Positions 21,348 to 30,510 of a stretch of 55,989 nucleotides of DNA are shown in pieces. Position 1 is the first letter of the stretch. Every line of letters starts with the position of its first letter. Made by a program: the position numbers and the translations under genes. This DNA comes from a virus. The stretch lies in the IMG/VR virus record IMGVR_UViG_3300045253_000047, positions 1-55,989 of that record, one strand, 5' to 3'. The notes beneath the pieces are model-generated. The model did not search any database and was not told where the DNA came from. It saw only the letters and a list, made by a program, of their open reading frames with translations.

Positions 21348-23624
21348 TTAGAGGTTCTGTGACCATCGGCTAGTTATCACAGACCGCATAACGGACGGGT
21401 CAGTATTGCTGTAACTCGACTGAATACTCTCCACGGAGAGCGGGATATTCATTTGCAAGTCCGGGGCATCCACGTTGACGGCTATCTGGTCGAGGGCAAA
21501 GAGGTTCGGCAGAAAACACGCCTCATTCGTCATCGTGATAGCCGGGACTGTGATTTTCTCAAGTGCCGCCAGCGCAAAACCTGCCGTAAACACCGGATCA
21601 ACGAACAGCCGTGAGACCTGTACCCATGGTTGGTTGAAGCCGTGCATATTGGCGGTAAAACCGGGGACAAAATCGTCTATATTGAGATAGGTTCCCTGCG
21701 GGCTGTTGGTCGATAAGTCCTTGCCAAAGAACGCCACGCCGGTACGCCTGTCGCTGGTGTCCACGTTAAAAGCTAGCTTGCCCCATATCGCAGATAGAAA
21801 GTCACTGTTTGCCGGATCGCCGCTATCCTGGAATTGGAACGTCCCTTTGAACGGCGTTTGATAGATGCCGGGATAGTAGGGGAACGATTGCAAAACGGCT
21901 TCTGAGTTGAAGAACGCGACCCCGTGAACGAATGACAATATTTCAGATACGCAGTCGATAAAGTGGGTATTCGGCCCGAAGGTCATTGCAGGGGACGTTC
22001 CCACCCCGAGCGTTAACTTAAAATGCGGGCATCCGGCGGGGTTAGGGCCGAAATCGCACGTTTTGAACATGTCGCCGATATAGGCATCAGACAACCCGGC
22101 CATATTGCAGAGGAACCGGATCGCCGAAAGGAAACACCAACCATCCAGCGGCGGCAATACCCCGCAGTCACGTTCCAACGGGAACCACATATCCTCGACG
22201 ATGCAATCAAACTCCCGGCGCGGATCGGCTTTCCACACACTCGACTTCATGCCCGCCCATCCGATGAGATAATCAATCGGCGCGGTTAACGGCTGCATCG
22301 TGCCGTCATTCGCTTGAGCCATGAGCCAGCGGCTATATTTAATGGCTCTGTGCGCCCCTGTGAGCGATGAAAAGTCTCCATACGTGTTATCGAACTTGAG
22401 TCCTACCTGCGTACGCACAAGGCCGCTCTGACGGTCAAAATATTGGTTCTCTTCGATCTCGGCAATTCGCGAGGATATGTCCACGATGTCAGATACCACG
22501 GCGGTATTGTCAAAAACCGGCGGAATGCGTACCTGGATTGTCTTTATAATGGGCGACGACGCGACCGAAGTCGCCATCGGATCGGATGTACCATAGATTT
22601 GAAGCATGTATTTTAGCCGCGTATACGTGAAGTCGAGATTGCCGAGCGTGCCGACGAATGCGGTATCATCGCCGAAGAGCGAGTCGGGTAAATACACGCC
22701 CGCGCCACCGTCATCTTGCAGCACAAACGGTATATCGAACTCGGGGGAAACGATGTAGCCAAACGGTTTGAATAAGATCGGGTAGTACCCAAACCCTGCG
22801 GAGCCGTTCATGCCGTAGTACCGGAGCTTACCCTGCACCACGGAGATATTATTCGTCTGATCGTACGTCAACCCATCGCCGGCCGCCGCCGCAAAATTGG
22901 GCGCACGGAGAACGAGCTTTTCCTTACCGTTGGCGATATTCACCACGAGCGCATTTTGACCGGGAAACGGCAACCATTCGACGATAAACGAGCGGTTCTG
23001 CTCTTCGAACAATACCGAGCAGTCTGCGACTTCCGTGCCCACGACACCATTGACGCCCCAATCACCCCAGTACCACGCGCCCGCGTCGTCTACCGTCGCC
23101 ATTTGCAGAAACGGCGGCTTCCCATCCTCCAAAACGAGCCGGACGGGTACATCGTTATTGTCATCGGACGGCGGATCGTCGCCACCCATAAGCAGTACGG
23201 TGTAATAGTTGGCCGCGCCGGCCGTTGCGCCTACGGGCAGTTGGCCGCGCTGTAATCGCACGTAGAAAGCTGAGTTTGCCGCGAGTTGGCTGTTTGTGCG
23301 GATGTCAAAAGGATTGTCCGGCGCCGCGTTCGTCATAAGCAATTGCAGCTTCTGAGTTGCGCTGTCCGTGCCTTCCGTCCAGTCCGTGCTGCCGGTAGTC
23401 GGAAACTCGTAATTCGATAGCCGCGTGTCGGTGAGGTTCGCAAACGGTTCAAGGATAATAACGCCCGCTTCGGGAATGATGCGGAGGCCGGACAAAGAAA
23501 TGCCCGGATTACCTGCTAAAGCTTCCGGGGCATCGCTTCGCATATATGGAGGTGTCTTTTGAAAACCAAACGCCGCCGCTGGGTTGTCAACAAGAACCTG
23601 ATAGCCTAGTCGTAAACCTGCCAT
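21348..23624 (-). CDS. Large tail hub- or baseplate-like protein
   Basis: 758 residues, directly after the tape measure in transcription order, where siphophages place the distal tail and tail-associated lysin/hub proteins. Regions of alternating beta strands and a central segment with cysteines (PLDGWCFLSAIRFLCNMAGL) are seen. No peptidase or glycosidase motif could be recognised. The assignment rests on position and size. Confidence 0.6.
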   Translation of the reverse strand: MAGLRLGYQVLVDNPAAAFGFQKTPPYMRSDAPEALAGNPGISLSGLRIIPEAGVIILEPFANLTDTRLSNYEFPTTGSTDWTEGTDSATQKLQLLMTNAAPDNPFDIRTNSQLAANSAFYVRLQRGQLPVGATAGAANYYTVLLMGGDDPPSDDNNDVPVRLVLEDGKPPFLQMATVDDAGAWYWGDWGVNGVVGTEVADCSVLFEEQNRSFIVEWLPFPGQNALVVNIANGKEKLVLRAPNFAAAAGDGLTYDQTNNISVVQGKLRYYGMNGSAGFGYYPILFKPFGYIVSPEFDIPFVLQDDGGAGVYLPDSLFGDDTAFVGTLGNLDFTYTRLKYMLQIYGTSDPMATSVASSPIIKTIQVRIPPVFDNTAVVSDIVDISSRIAEIEENQYFDRQSGLVRTQVGLKFDNTYGDFSSLTGAHRAIKYSRWLMAQANDGTMQPLTAPIDYLIGWAGMKSSVWKADPRREFDCIVEDMWFPLERDCGVLPPLDGWCFLSAIRFLCNMAGLSDAYIGDMFKTCDFGPNPAGCPHFKLTLGVGTSPAMTFGPNTHFIDCVSEILSFVHGVAFFNSEAVLQSFPYYPGIYQTPFKGTFQFQDSGDPANSDFLSAIWGKLAFNVDTSDRRTGVAFFGKDLSTNSPQGTYLNIDDFVPGFTANMHGFNQPWVQVSRLFVDPVFTAGFALAALEKITVPAITMTNEACFLPNLFALDQIAVNVDAPDLQMNIPLSVESIQSSYSNTDPSVMRSVITSRWSQNL

Positions 23625-26600
23625 TATCCACCCGCACCCGGAAGAACGCCAGCCAGCCCCTGCGTACGCGCTGCCGTGGTCTGAATATGCCCCGTCTGCC
23701 GCTGAGGATTGCCGGAGCCGGTATCCACCTTGATACTGAGCGTCACGCCGCCTAACGCCTTTTGAAGCGCGTCAGCGAATCCGTGAAGCAACGCCTGTAT
23801 GCTCTGGTTGCCGGGAAGGATGTCACCCATCGACTTACCCGCCGTCGCTAGCTGCCCCTCCTCCATGATCGCCGTGTGGCCGCTCGAATTGCGGAAGTAC
23901 CCGAAATTACGCGCCGCAACCGATCCGTACCCGTCCTTTTCCGTCTGCATCGCCGATTGCGCCCTGGACGGTAGGAGCCGTTCGCTGAACGATCCGCCGC
24001 CGATTGCGATTGACGGCAGGTTGTCAAAGAAGCTCTTATCCATCTCGTAACCGATTTCGGCACGTTTGCCGAGTAGCTGATTGCGCGTCTGGGATATGTA
24101 CGGCTGTAGGAAATCAGGAATAGTGCCGCCGAAGTCCTTCTTGATACCCGCTATCTGCTTGTCGAAGTCGGAAACGGCCTGGTTTGCAAGCGAGAAGCCT
24201 TCCCCGCGTAGCTGGTTGAGATTGCCCTGTTCTAAGAACGATTTGCCCGCCCGGTCAAGTTGGCCCTCGATGTCGATCTGTCGCGCTTGTGTGAGAGGCG
24301 CGAATGAGAATTGCGTCTTCTCAATTTGCAGTCCCATCGCCTGTTGAGTGAGACGGCCCGTTTCTGCGAGTGCGTTCGCGCGATCCGCAGGAGATAGTCG
24401 TGGATCATTCGCCGCCGCGCTATAAAGAGAGAACTTATTTGAATTGGCATCGAACGCCGCGTTAAGCCCCGCAATCGCCGCGCCGGAGCCGCCCGTCATT
24501 CGCGCTATCGAAGAACTGGACGTACCGACCGCTGTGTAGCTCGCGTCAATCGAACTGGACGTGCTGTAGAACGCCTTCGCTTCTTCGTTCGGCAGTTGGT
24601 TCAATGAGGCGCGTACGGAAGTCAGTTCCTGCGTCTTCTTAATCGTATCATCGAGGGTTAACCCTCCGCGTGCTAGCTCGTCCGATAACTCCTTCATCTT
24701 GGCTGTGTAGGCGTCAGACAGGCCGGCGAATGCGCCCGCATAGCTGGATGGATCGCCGTAGGTTTGTGAGCGTGACACGCCAAGCGCGGCTTGCCCGATG
24801 CCTGTCTCCGTCTCACCAATGCGTTGTTGATAGTCCGACGCCCGATAGCTGTACTGATCCATCGCCGCTTGATTGCGTAAGTCCTGCGCCTGCGTGCTGA
24901 GTGTCGCCCGCTCCTGCGGGGAGAATAGTGGGTTGGTCGCCTCACGGTCGCGCTCACTCGCAAACCCGAGCCGATTATTGATTATGTCCTGCTCTTGGCT
25001 CGCGCCGCCTTGGTAGCTGCCACCGCGTAGGATGTATCCTTGGAGGTTGCCGCGCGTCTGTGATAGCCCAAGTCCTGCGGTCGCCTCCTGCTCGCCTGCG
25101 TAGGTTGTGGCCGCGAGGCGGTTAATTTGGAACTCACGTGTGTTATCCGCTTCGTATTGCGCTTCAAACGAAGACAGTTTCGATAATAATGCTGGATCGC
25201 CGGGTTTCCGTAGCAATCCCTGCCGCAGTATATCTTCGGTGCTGGATATTGCTCCACGGTCGATATCAAGTTGACGCCCGAAACCAATAGCCGCGCTGGA
25301 TATAGCCGAAGAGCCGCCCGTGATCGCAGTTCGCTGTAACACCTCCGACATACCGGCCATCTCATAGCCAGCCGTCTCCGATGTGGCCGCGTTCGCTCGT
25401 GCTTGTTGATACTCGCCACGGATAGCCGCGTTCAGATCGGCAGGAGCGCCATTTGTCCATTGAGCTTCCGTGCCGAGACGCGCCCGCGCCTGGTTGACGG
25501 CTTCCGGGTCGAAACTGCCACCCATACCGATAGCGCGTTGCCACCACGGCACGGAGTCAACGGACGTTACAAGAGATTTATCTTTCGTGTATTGCGGGTT
25601 TTGCGCTTCGAGAGTAGAAGCATTCGCCGCATAACTCAGGGCCGCGTCCATGCCCGCGTAGTCGCCGGAGACAGCGGCAAGCGTGCCGATGCTACGGTAA
25701 TCACCTGAAGACAAGGAAGTCGGGTCTGTGCCGAACCGCACACGCTGTGCAGCCAATTGGGGGGTACTGTCGAGGTATCCGAGTAGTGCGTCCGATTTTT
25801 CGCCAAACGCCGTACCTAGTCCTATTTGGAACTGACCGAAGCCAGCAGCCGCGCCAGCCGATACCGCACCGGTTTGTCCCACCTTCGTTAGAAACTCGGC
25901 AAGCTCTTTCGCCGCTGGCGTGGCCGCATTCTTGAGAGCTTCCGTAAACTCGTTAATGGCATCGACGCCACCACGCCCCGCACCTAGTGAGTTACCTGCC
26001 CGCTCCTGCGCGAAGGTGTGACCGCTCGCGTACGTGTCGATAGCATCTTCAATGCCACTTCCGACAGATTGACCTATGAACGCGCCGCCGGCTACTCCGG
26101 CAGGCCCGAACTTGCCACCTAGCGCACCGCCCGCAAGAGTGCCAATAATCGGCCCAAGCCCGGTAATCGCCTGTTCCGCTTGCTGACTTGGCAGGTAGGA
26201 CTCGCCGCTTAACATTGGCCGGAAGGCCCGCGTCTCGGCACTGATCGTCGCCATTGAGCCGAAACCAGCCGCGAAACCGAACGCACCATTCTTCCAGAAC
26301 GGCTTTGACGGGTCGCCTTCAAGCCCCGCGCTCATTTCGGCGATTGTCGCCTTTTCCTGTTCCGCCGGCGTCAATAGGCCCAACTCGGCGCGATCCGCTT
26401 GTATGGCGTCAGCAAGCCCGGAACGAGGCCCGGAATACTCCATCGACTGCAACGCTTCTAAACGGCGCTCCGCTAGCGTAGGCATCTTTACTGCCATCGG
26501 CTTCGGCGCGTTCATCCGGTTCATTTCCGCTTCCCAAGCGAGCCGCTTGGCGTCATTCGACGCGGCGAACTCGGCATCGGAAGTCGAGAACGTTGGAGGT

Positions 26601-27088
26601 GTGTATTCGTTTTGCGAGGCGAATGGGATATCGAAAACCGACGTGCTCATGTAGGGCTGTGAAGCCGCCCGAGCGTTGGCCTGTTCTATTGCCGATGGAA
26701 CGTACGGAGGAGGTTCGGGGGGGGCCATCGGCGCAGCGGCGGGGCGGAATATGTCCGTCATGTACCGCTGCTTCTGCGCGTTCGTCATTAAATCTGCATT
26801 ATACAGATGTTCACGCAAACCGGCGTCAAAATCTTCGCGTGTGCCTTGATAGCTGTTTATGTAGTCTTCTGTCGCTGCTACGCGCCGTTGTCCGATTGTA
26901 GGAGGCCGTCCAGCCGCCGCCGCTTCATTCGCCGCCTGGTTTGCCACTGCCGCGTCAACGTCTGCTACGGGGTTGCCGAGAGCCGCCGTGCCAGCGTTAA
27001 GGTTCGCTTCCATTGCGTCAAGCGCACTCGTGGTATCAACCTTGACAGTCGAGCCGAGTATATTAGGATCGGGTGGAGTGATTGCCAT
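23624..27088 (-). CDS. Tail tape measure protein
   Basis: 1,154 residues, the longest gene of the window and located between the frameshifting tail chaperone and the distal tail genes. It is Ala/Gln/Glu-rich and mostly helical, with a Gly-rich segment near residues 290-360 (GGALGGKFGPAGVAGGAFIG), which may be the membrane-inserting part, and a C-terminal GGS region. The length sets tail length in siphophages, about 0.15 nm per residue, so this predicts a tail near 170 nm if the family rule holds. Confidence 0.85.
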   Translation of the reverse strand: MAITPPDPNILGSTVKVDTTSALDAMEANLNAGTAALGNPVADVDAAVANQAANEAAAAGRPPTIGQRRVAATEDYINSYQGTREDFDAGLREHLYNADLMTNAQKQRYMTDIFRPAAAPMAPPEPPPYVPSAIEQANARAASQPYMSTSVFDIPFASQNEYTPPTFSTSDAEFAASNDAKRLAWEAEMNRMNAPKPMAVKMPTLAERRLEALQSMEYSGPRSGLADAIQADRAELGLLTPAEQEKATIAEMSAGLEGDPSKPFWKNGAFGFAAGFGSMATISAETRAFRPMLSGESYLPSQQAEQAITGLGPIIGTLAGGALGGKFGPAGVAGGAFIGQSVGSGIEDAIDTYASGHTFAQERAGNSLGAGRGGVDAINEFTEALKNAATPAAKELAEFLTKVGQTGAVSAGAAAGFGQFQIGLGTAFGEKSDALLGYLDSTPQLAAQRVRFGTDPTSLSSGDYRSIGTLAAVSGDYAGMDAALSYAANASTLEAQNPQYTKDKSLVTSVDSVPWWQRAIGMGGSFDPEAVNQARARLGTEAQWTNGAPADLNAAIRGEYQQARANAATSETAGYEMAGMSEVLQRTAITGGSSAISSAAIGFGRQLDIDRGAISSTEDILRQGLLRKPGDPALLSKLSSFEAQYEADNTREFQINRLAATTYAGEQEATAGLGLSQTRGNLQGYILRGGSYQGGASQEQDIINNRLGFASERDREATNPLFSPQERATLSTQAQDLRNQAAMDQYSYRASDYQQRIGETETGIGQAALGVSRSQTYGDPSSYAGAFAGLSDAYTAKMKELSDELARGGLTLDDTIKKTQELTSVRASLNQLPNEEAKAFYSTSSSIDASYTAVGTSSSSIARMTGGSGAAIAGLNAAFDANSNKFSLYSAAANDPRLSPADRANALAETGRLTQQAMGLQIEKTQFSFAPLTQARQIDIEGQLDRAGKSFLEQGNLNQLRGEGFSLANQAVSDFDKQIAGIKKDFGGTIPDFLQPYISQTRNQLLGKRAEIGYEMDKSFFDNLPSIAIGGGSFSERLLPSRAQSAMQTEKDGYGSVAARNFGYFRNSSGHTAIMEEGQLATAGKSMGDILPGNQSIQALLHGFADALQKALGGVTLSIKVDTGSGNPQRQTGHIQTTAARTQGLAGVLPGAGG

Positions 27089-27110
27089 TTTGCAACTTTC
27101 GGCGTATAAT
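27082..27110 (+). promoter_or_regulatory. Promoter TTGCCA-17-TATAAT
   Basis: -35 at 27,082-27,087, -10 at 27,105-27,110. It overlaps the start of the tape measure gene on the other strand and drives the two plus-strand genes at 27,142-27,589, a typical self-contained moron layout. Confidence 0.7.
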
Positions 27111-27141
27111 GGTGTCTATAGGGATAAGGAGATCAAACGAG

Positions 27142-27300
27142 ATGCCAGTCAAAACACGATTAGAAATATGGAACGAAAGAGTTGAAGCAATATCTGAGGC
27201 GGTTATGGGGTTCCTTATGCTGGAACTATTCATCGTTTTAGGAGCTATGCTTGCGGGTCTTATTTATATCGTGGTGATGGCGCTCATTAAGGGGCATTAA
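27142..27300 (+). CDS. Small single-helix membrane protein (moron)
   Basis: 52 residues from the ATG at 27,142 (AAGGAGATCAAACG upstream). A charged N-terminus KTRLEIWNERVEAI then a long hydrophobic helix (MLELFIVLGAMLAGLIYIVV). It is on the opposite strand to the late operon and is followed two bases later by a zinc-ribbon membrane protein. Function unknown. Confidence 0.65.
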   Translation: MPVKTRLEIWNERVEAISEAVMGFLMLELFIVLGAMLAGLIYIVVMALIKGH

Positions 27301-27301
27301 A

Positions 27302-27589
27302 ATGACAAACGTAATCAATTGGCATCGGTGCAAGCAGTGCAATAAGCCGTGCCACGATAATTCAAGGTTTTGCGGGGAATGCGGGATAGCTCAAGAGGGA
27401 CTTGCCCTTGACTTGAACATGCCGCAACTGATGCGCCACGAGGATCGGCAAGCTCGGAAGAACGCGGATGCGGCGTGGAGTTCGCTATTCATTCCGATAC
27501 CATGGAACGGCCCACGGATCGCCGCACTTGCCACCGCGCTCGTTTTGCTCGCCATCATGGTAATCGGCTTAATGCTACTGCCGAAGTGA
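27302..27589 (+). CDS. Zinc-ribbon membrane protein, moron copy
   Basis: 95 residues, zinc ribbon WHRCKQCNKPCHDNSRFCGE, a charged linker (MRHEDRQARKNADAAW), and a membrane helix (residues about 75-92). It is a paralogue of the element 2 protein at 10,660-10,962, matching at the ribbon and in the 'IPWN' before the helix. It overlaps the end of the T reading frame by 15 nt. A copy outside a transposon implies movement or separate acquisition. Confidence 0.85.
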   Translation: MTNVINWHRCKQCNKPCHDNSRFCGECGIAQEGLALDLNMPQLMRHEDRQARKNADAAWSSLFIPIPWNGPRIAALATALVLLAIMVIGLMLLPK

Positions 27590-28209
27590 GTAGATCGCGT
27601 TAAGCGTCTCGGTCTGAATATACGCTTCGTAAGTTTCGCGCGTCGATAGCATGAACGCCGCGAGGTAGCTATCGACCGTCAGGGGCAAGTCTAGGACGTG
27701 CTCCCATCCGTTACGGGCTGCGTCGTGCCAGAGTCGGAAGGCGCGGCTGCATCCGTAGGGGCATCGCCCGCACCCGTCTCGGTATTGCTCCCATTCGTCC
27801 TCAAAGGCTTTTTTAGCGACTCCCATTCCCCCTCAGTTGGAACGCCTCGCAAATTCCGGTTGCCGAACTCAATCAGCACATCGGCGGGGAGGTTCGCAAC
27901 GTTCGCCGCATTCAATGGCAATACCTGCCCGTTCGCGTCTTTCAAGTCCCATCCCTTGATAAGCTGCTGGGCGAGTGACATTCCCTTGGACAACGCAACG
28001 GCGCGAGGATCGGCGGAGCCGTTCACTATGAGGCCAGACTGAGCCACAACGCGCCCCGCTTCGATCTCGTTGCCAGCGGTGCAATCGTCGTGGTCAAACT
28101 CGTAGGTGAAGACCTTCGCCGGGTCGATATCGTTGGCTGCTATGTAGTCATCGGAAATAAGCCGGACTTTGCCGCCGAGGGTGACGGTGTTGATTTTCAT
28201 TGTCTGCAA
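27575..28209 (-). CDS. Tail assembly chaperone GT, -1 frameshift product
   Basis: Slipping -1 at A_AAA_AAG (plus strand 27,808-27,814) fuses the first 134 residues of the G-like frame to 77 residues of the second frame (AFEDEWEQYRDGCGRCPYGC ...), giving about 211 residues. The second frame alone has a weak start. This copies the lambda G/GT arrangement, in which the short and long forms bind the tape measure and recruit the tail tube. The ratio is set by slippage. Confidence 0.85.
27691..28209 (-). CDS. Tail assembly chaperone G, unshifted product
   Basis: 172 residues (MKINTVTLGGKVRLISDDYI after a short lead). It begins at a TTG (28,209) with AAGGAG 9 nt upstream, or at the ATG three codons later. 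It lies between the tail tube gene and the tape measure, the expected place. Its C-terminal tail is Thr/Asp/Gly-rich and disordered. The heptamer A_AAA_AAG inside codons for ESLKK allows the longer product. Confidence 0.85.
   Translation of the reverse strand: MQTMKINTVTLGGKVRLISDDYIAANDIDPAKVFTYEFDHDDCTAGNEIEAGRVVAQSGLIVNGSADPRAVALSKGMSLAQQLIKGWDLKDANGQVLPLNAANVANLPADVLIEFGNRNLRGVPTEGEWESLKKPLRTNGSNTETGAGDAPTDAAAPSDSGTTQPVTDGSTS
27808..27814 (-). promoter_or_regulatory. Slippery heptamer A_AAA_AAG
   Basis: In the G frame the codons are CTA AAA AAG; the last A of CTA begins the canonical heptamer. After a -1 slip translation continues GCC TTT GAG. It is the standard bacterial slip site, as in dnaX. 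Confidence 0.88.
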
Positions 28210-28222
28210 TTAATTTTTCTCC

Positions 28223-29164
28223 TTACGCATACGTAGCAACAACCGGATAAGACGCCGAAGCGGTCGCGCCAGCCGATGTGCTGAACAGGGTATAGTTCGC
28301 GCCGATGCTGTTGAAGTCATTCGGCATAAGGTTACGCCCGCGCCCGTCATAGGAGACTGAGGCGTCCAGTGTCAGCGTTGCCGTTGCGTCAGCAGTCGGC
28401 ATAATCATTTGAATGGGGTAGGTTCCAACCGCCTGGGGAATAGGCGTCGTCGCACCTGACAACTGGCTGAGCGACAAAGACCCTGCAATCGGGCCGGGAA
28501 CGCAACCGGAGGCGATACGGTTGGTCGCGCTCTTAATCGACGGCTGAATTTGCAATCGGTTGTCCAGGGAGAATCCGAATGATCGAATACTGTCATACGT
28601 TGTCGGGCTGCCCTGCCCGTCAGTAAAGCTCATCTGATCGAAAGACGAAATACCCTTCCCGTTCAGACCGACTGTTCCCGGAGGTGTCAGTGTCGGCACT
28701 GTTAAAGTCGCTTTTGGGTCGAGTACCAGTCCGCGAATGCTGAACCGGATGAGGCAATCGCTGCCGCGTGTGCCGAAGCGTCCGGTAATCTGCAAACTTG
28801 ACCACCAGATACCGGATGCCTTAATCGCTGTACCGCTCGCGTAGGGAACGAGGTTCATAAGCCACGGCGCAAGCTGACCGGCAGTGCGGGGGCCGAAGGC
28901 TGCTGTCACGAATGCGGCGAAGCCACGATCGCCCATTACGAAGCCGTCAATCTGCAACGTGCCGAGCGCCAGACCCAGAGAGCGAACGTGCTGCAAAGCC
29001 GCCGCGTCCACTACATCCGGGTACGCGGTATTGTCGATGTCACCGAAGCGGATTGTCTCCGCTGCGAAATTGTAGACGGTGCCGACCGATGCAGCGTCAA
29101 CGGCAAAAAGGCCGTCTCCGTCGAATGCCATACGGGCTGAACCCGGCGTGAAAACTACTGCCAT
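28223..29164 (-). CDS. Tail tube (major tail) protein
   Basis: 313 residues, beta-rich with Gly turns (SARMAFDGDGLFAVDAASVG; FGTRGSDCLIRFSIRGLVL; SLDNRLQIQPSIKSATNRIA). It precedes the G/GT chaperone and the tape measure, where siphophages encode the tube subunit. No named domain was matched, so the call rests on order and fold. Confidence 0.75.
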   Translation of the reverse strand: MAVVFTPGSARMAFDGDGLFAVDAASVGTVYNFAAETIRFGDIDNTAYPDVVDAAALQHVRSLGLALGTLQIDGFVMGDRGFAAFVTAAFGPRTAGQLAPWLMNLVPYASGTAIKASGIWWSSLQITGRFGTRGSDCLIRFSIRGLVLDPKATLTVPTLTPPGTVGLNGKGISSFDQMSFTDGQGSPTTYDSIRSFGFSLDNRLQIQPSIKSATNRIASGCVPGPIAGSLSLSQLSGATTPIPQAVGTYPIQMIMPTADATATLTLDASVSYDGRGRNLMPNDFNSIGANYTLFSTSAGATASASYPVVATYA

Positions 29165-29177
29165 GATTTATAACTCC

Positions 29178-29762
29178 TTAGCCGCCGAGAGCGCCCGTGC
29201 GGGCTTGATCGCTTGGTATTTGTGCGTAGTGCGTAAGCAGAATGCCTTGGCATCTGGTAACGCCTTCCGAGCTTGTCACCGGGAACCTCATAGGCATCGC
29301 CGATGATAGGTAGCACTCATTGAATTGTTGGCTGTCTTTGAGAACGCTGTTCCCGGTATTCGGGTTGACTGCGTGAATTACAGAGTTCTTCCGACTGGTG
29401 AGAAGGTCGCCGAAGTTGTCAGCAATGGAATCGAATAATAGCGCGTAGTCTTCGGGGAAACTGTCTCCCACCCATGGCGTTTTGACCATGATCTTGGTTG
29501 AAAAGTAGATGATGTAAATGCCGCCCGTCGCGATCTTCTCCCAGTGCTGAGAGCCGCCCGCGATGCAGATCGTCGGCTCGCTTATATCCATCTTGTCATA
29601 GCCGATAACGTTTGCATCATTGAAGGAAACATGACGTGCCGAATTGTCGGTAATAAGGCGTCCCATATCGACATTGACAGCGGGGACGCCTTCCGTAAGA
29701 ATGAGGTTACGCAAACATAAACGAAGTGCCTGGCGATAAGGCCAGAGCGTAGATATAGACAT
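29178..29762 (-). CDS. Tail terminator or completion protein
   Basis: 194 residues (MSISTLWPYRQALRLCLRNL, then FSTKIMVKTPWVGDSFPEDY). It lies between the virion morphogenesis protein and the tail tube, the place of tail terminators that cap the tail and join it to the head. Homology not proved. Confidence 0.65.
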   Translation of the reverse strand: MSISTLWPYRQALRLCLRNLILTEGVPAVNVDMGRLITDNSARHVSFNDANVIGYDKMDISEPTICIAGGSQHWEKIATGGIYIIYFSTKIMVKTPWVGDSFPEDYALLFDSIADNFGDLLTSRKNSVIHAVNPNTGNSVLKDSQQFNECYLSSAMPMRFPVTSSEGVTRCQGILLTHYAQIPSDQARTGALGG

Positions 29763-30277
29763 TAACCTGCATCCTCGCGTATCTCAATACCGTCTAAATC
29801 CTGCCCGGTGACTTGCGCGATATACTGCCGCAATAGCTCGTGTATCTGTTCAATCTCTTCGTCTGTGATCGCCACAAGGACGCGAGCGGGCATACGTCCC
29901 GGAATGCCTTCGTCCTGATACTGCGGGTAGGGCGTCGGGAATGATGACAGGTCGATACCCGTCGTCACGCTGTCAGAGGTCAGCAGCATCGTTTCGCCGA
30001 CTTCGGCCTGTAGATGACCATGGCGTACCAAAGACTGCTCAGGAAAGCCGCCACGCGCCTTCTCCCGTAATGTGGAGGCCGCTAGAGGTGCCCACGGTTC
30101 GCCCCACGGATCGGTACTCGCTTCGAATGATTCCTGCTGCTTCTGTGAGAGAAGCATACCGATTTCGTCCAACTCGGGCGCGAAGTCGGCTAAAAGCTCC
30201 ATCAGCGGGCCGTAATCGCCATCGGGTATTAATTCCGGGTGAACGACTATCGTAAAGATCGCGGTACTACTCGGCAT
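29762..30277 (-). CDS. Virion morphogenesis protein (Mu gpG-like)
   Basis: 171 residues. The stretch QQESFEASTDPWGEPWAPLA followed by STLREKARGG and LVRHGHLQAEV is the characteristic pattern 'F-x-x-(E)-x-x-P-W-G-x-x-W-x-P-L ... T-L-x-x-K ... (L)x-x-(T/H)GxL' of the Mu gpG/phage_tail_S family. These proteins act in tail or head-tail joining. It overlaps both neighbours by one to eleven bases. Confidence 0.85.
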   Translation of the reverse strand: MPSSTAIFTIVVHPELIPDGDYGPLMELLADFAPELDEIGMLLSQKQQESFEASTDPWGEPWAPLAASTLREKARGGFPEQSLVRHGHLQAEVGETMLLTSDSVTTGIDLSSFPTPYPQYQDEGIPGRMPARVLVAITDEEIEQIHELLRQYIAQVTGQDLDGIEIREDAG

Positions 30278-30500
30278 GATGCTCTGTACCGGTCAGTCCG
30301 ACGTTTACAGCCGACATCCCCGCCCATGAGGGCGCAGGAGATTCTACGGCAGCCACGGGAGCAACTTCCTGAACTGTCTGAGTCTCGTTTGGTGGAGGCG
30401 CGGAAATACCTTCCTGCTTCGCATTACACGACGGGCAGCGACCATCCTCTGTAAGTTCGCCGTTCTGGTGGTATCCGCAGTTTGGGCATATATTGTTCAT
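30267..30500 (-). CDS. Zinc-ribbon protein in head-gene cluster
   Basis: 77 residues from the ATG at 30,500 (AAGGAAAAT upstream). One compact zinc ribbon (CPNCGYHQNG ... RCPSCNAKQEG) and a Pro/Val/Ala-rich tail. It is embedded between morphogenesis genes and overlaps the gene downstream by 11 nt. Function unknown; ribbon proteins of this size often bind DNA or other proteins. Confidence 0.7.
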   Translation of the reverse strand: MNNICPNCGYHQNGELTEDGRCPSCNAKQEGISAPPPNETQTVQEVAPVAAVESPAPSWAGMSAVNVGLTGTEHHAE

Positions 30501-30510
30501 ATGATTTTCC

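Noticed and set aside
14670-27088. Many plus-strand ORFs over the tail genes
   Set aside because: They lie opposite long, continuous minus-strand genes, are rich in Arg, Cys and Ser, and have no ribosome sites. They are composition shadows.
27575-27826. Separate gene for the T frame
   Set aside because: No good start codon or ribosome site; the slippery heptamer at 27,808-27,814 explains it better as the extension of G.
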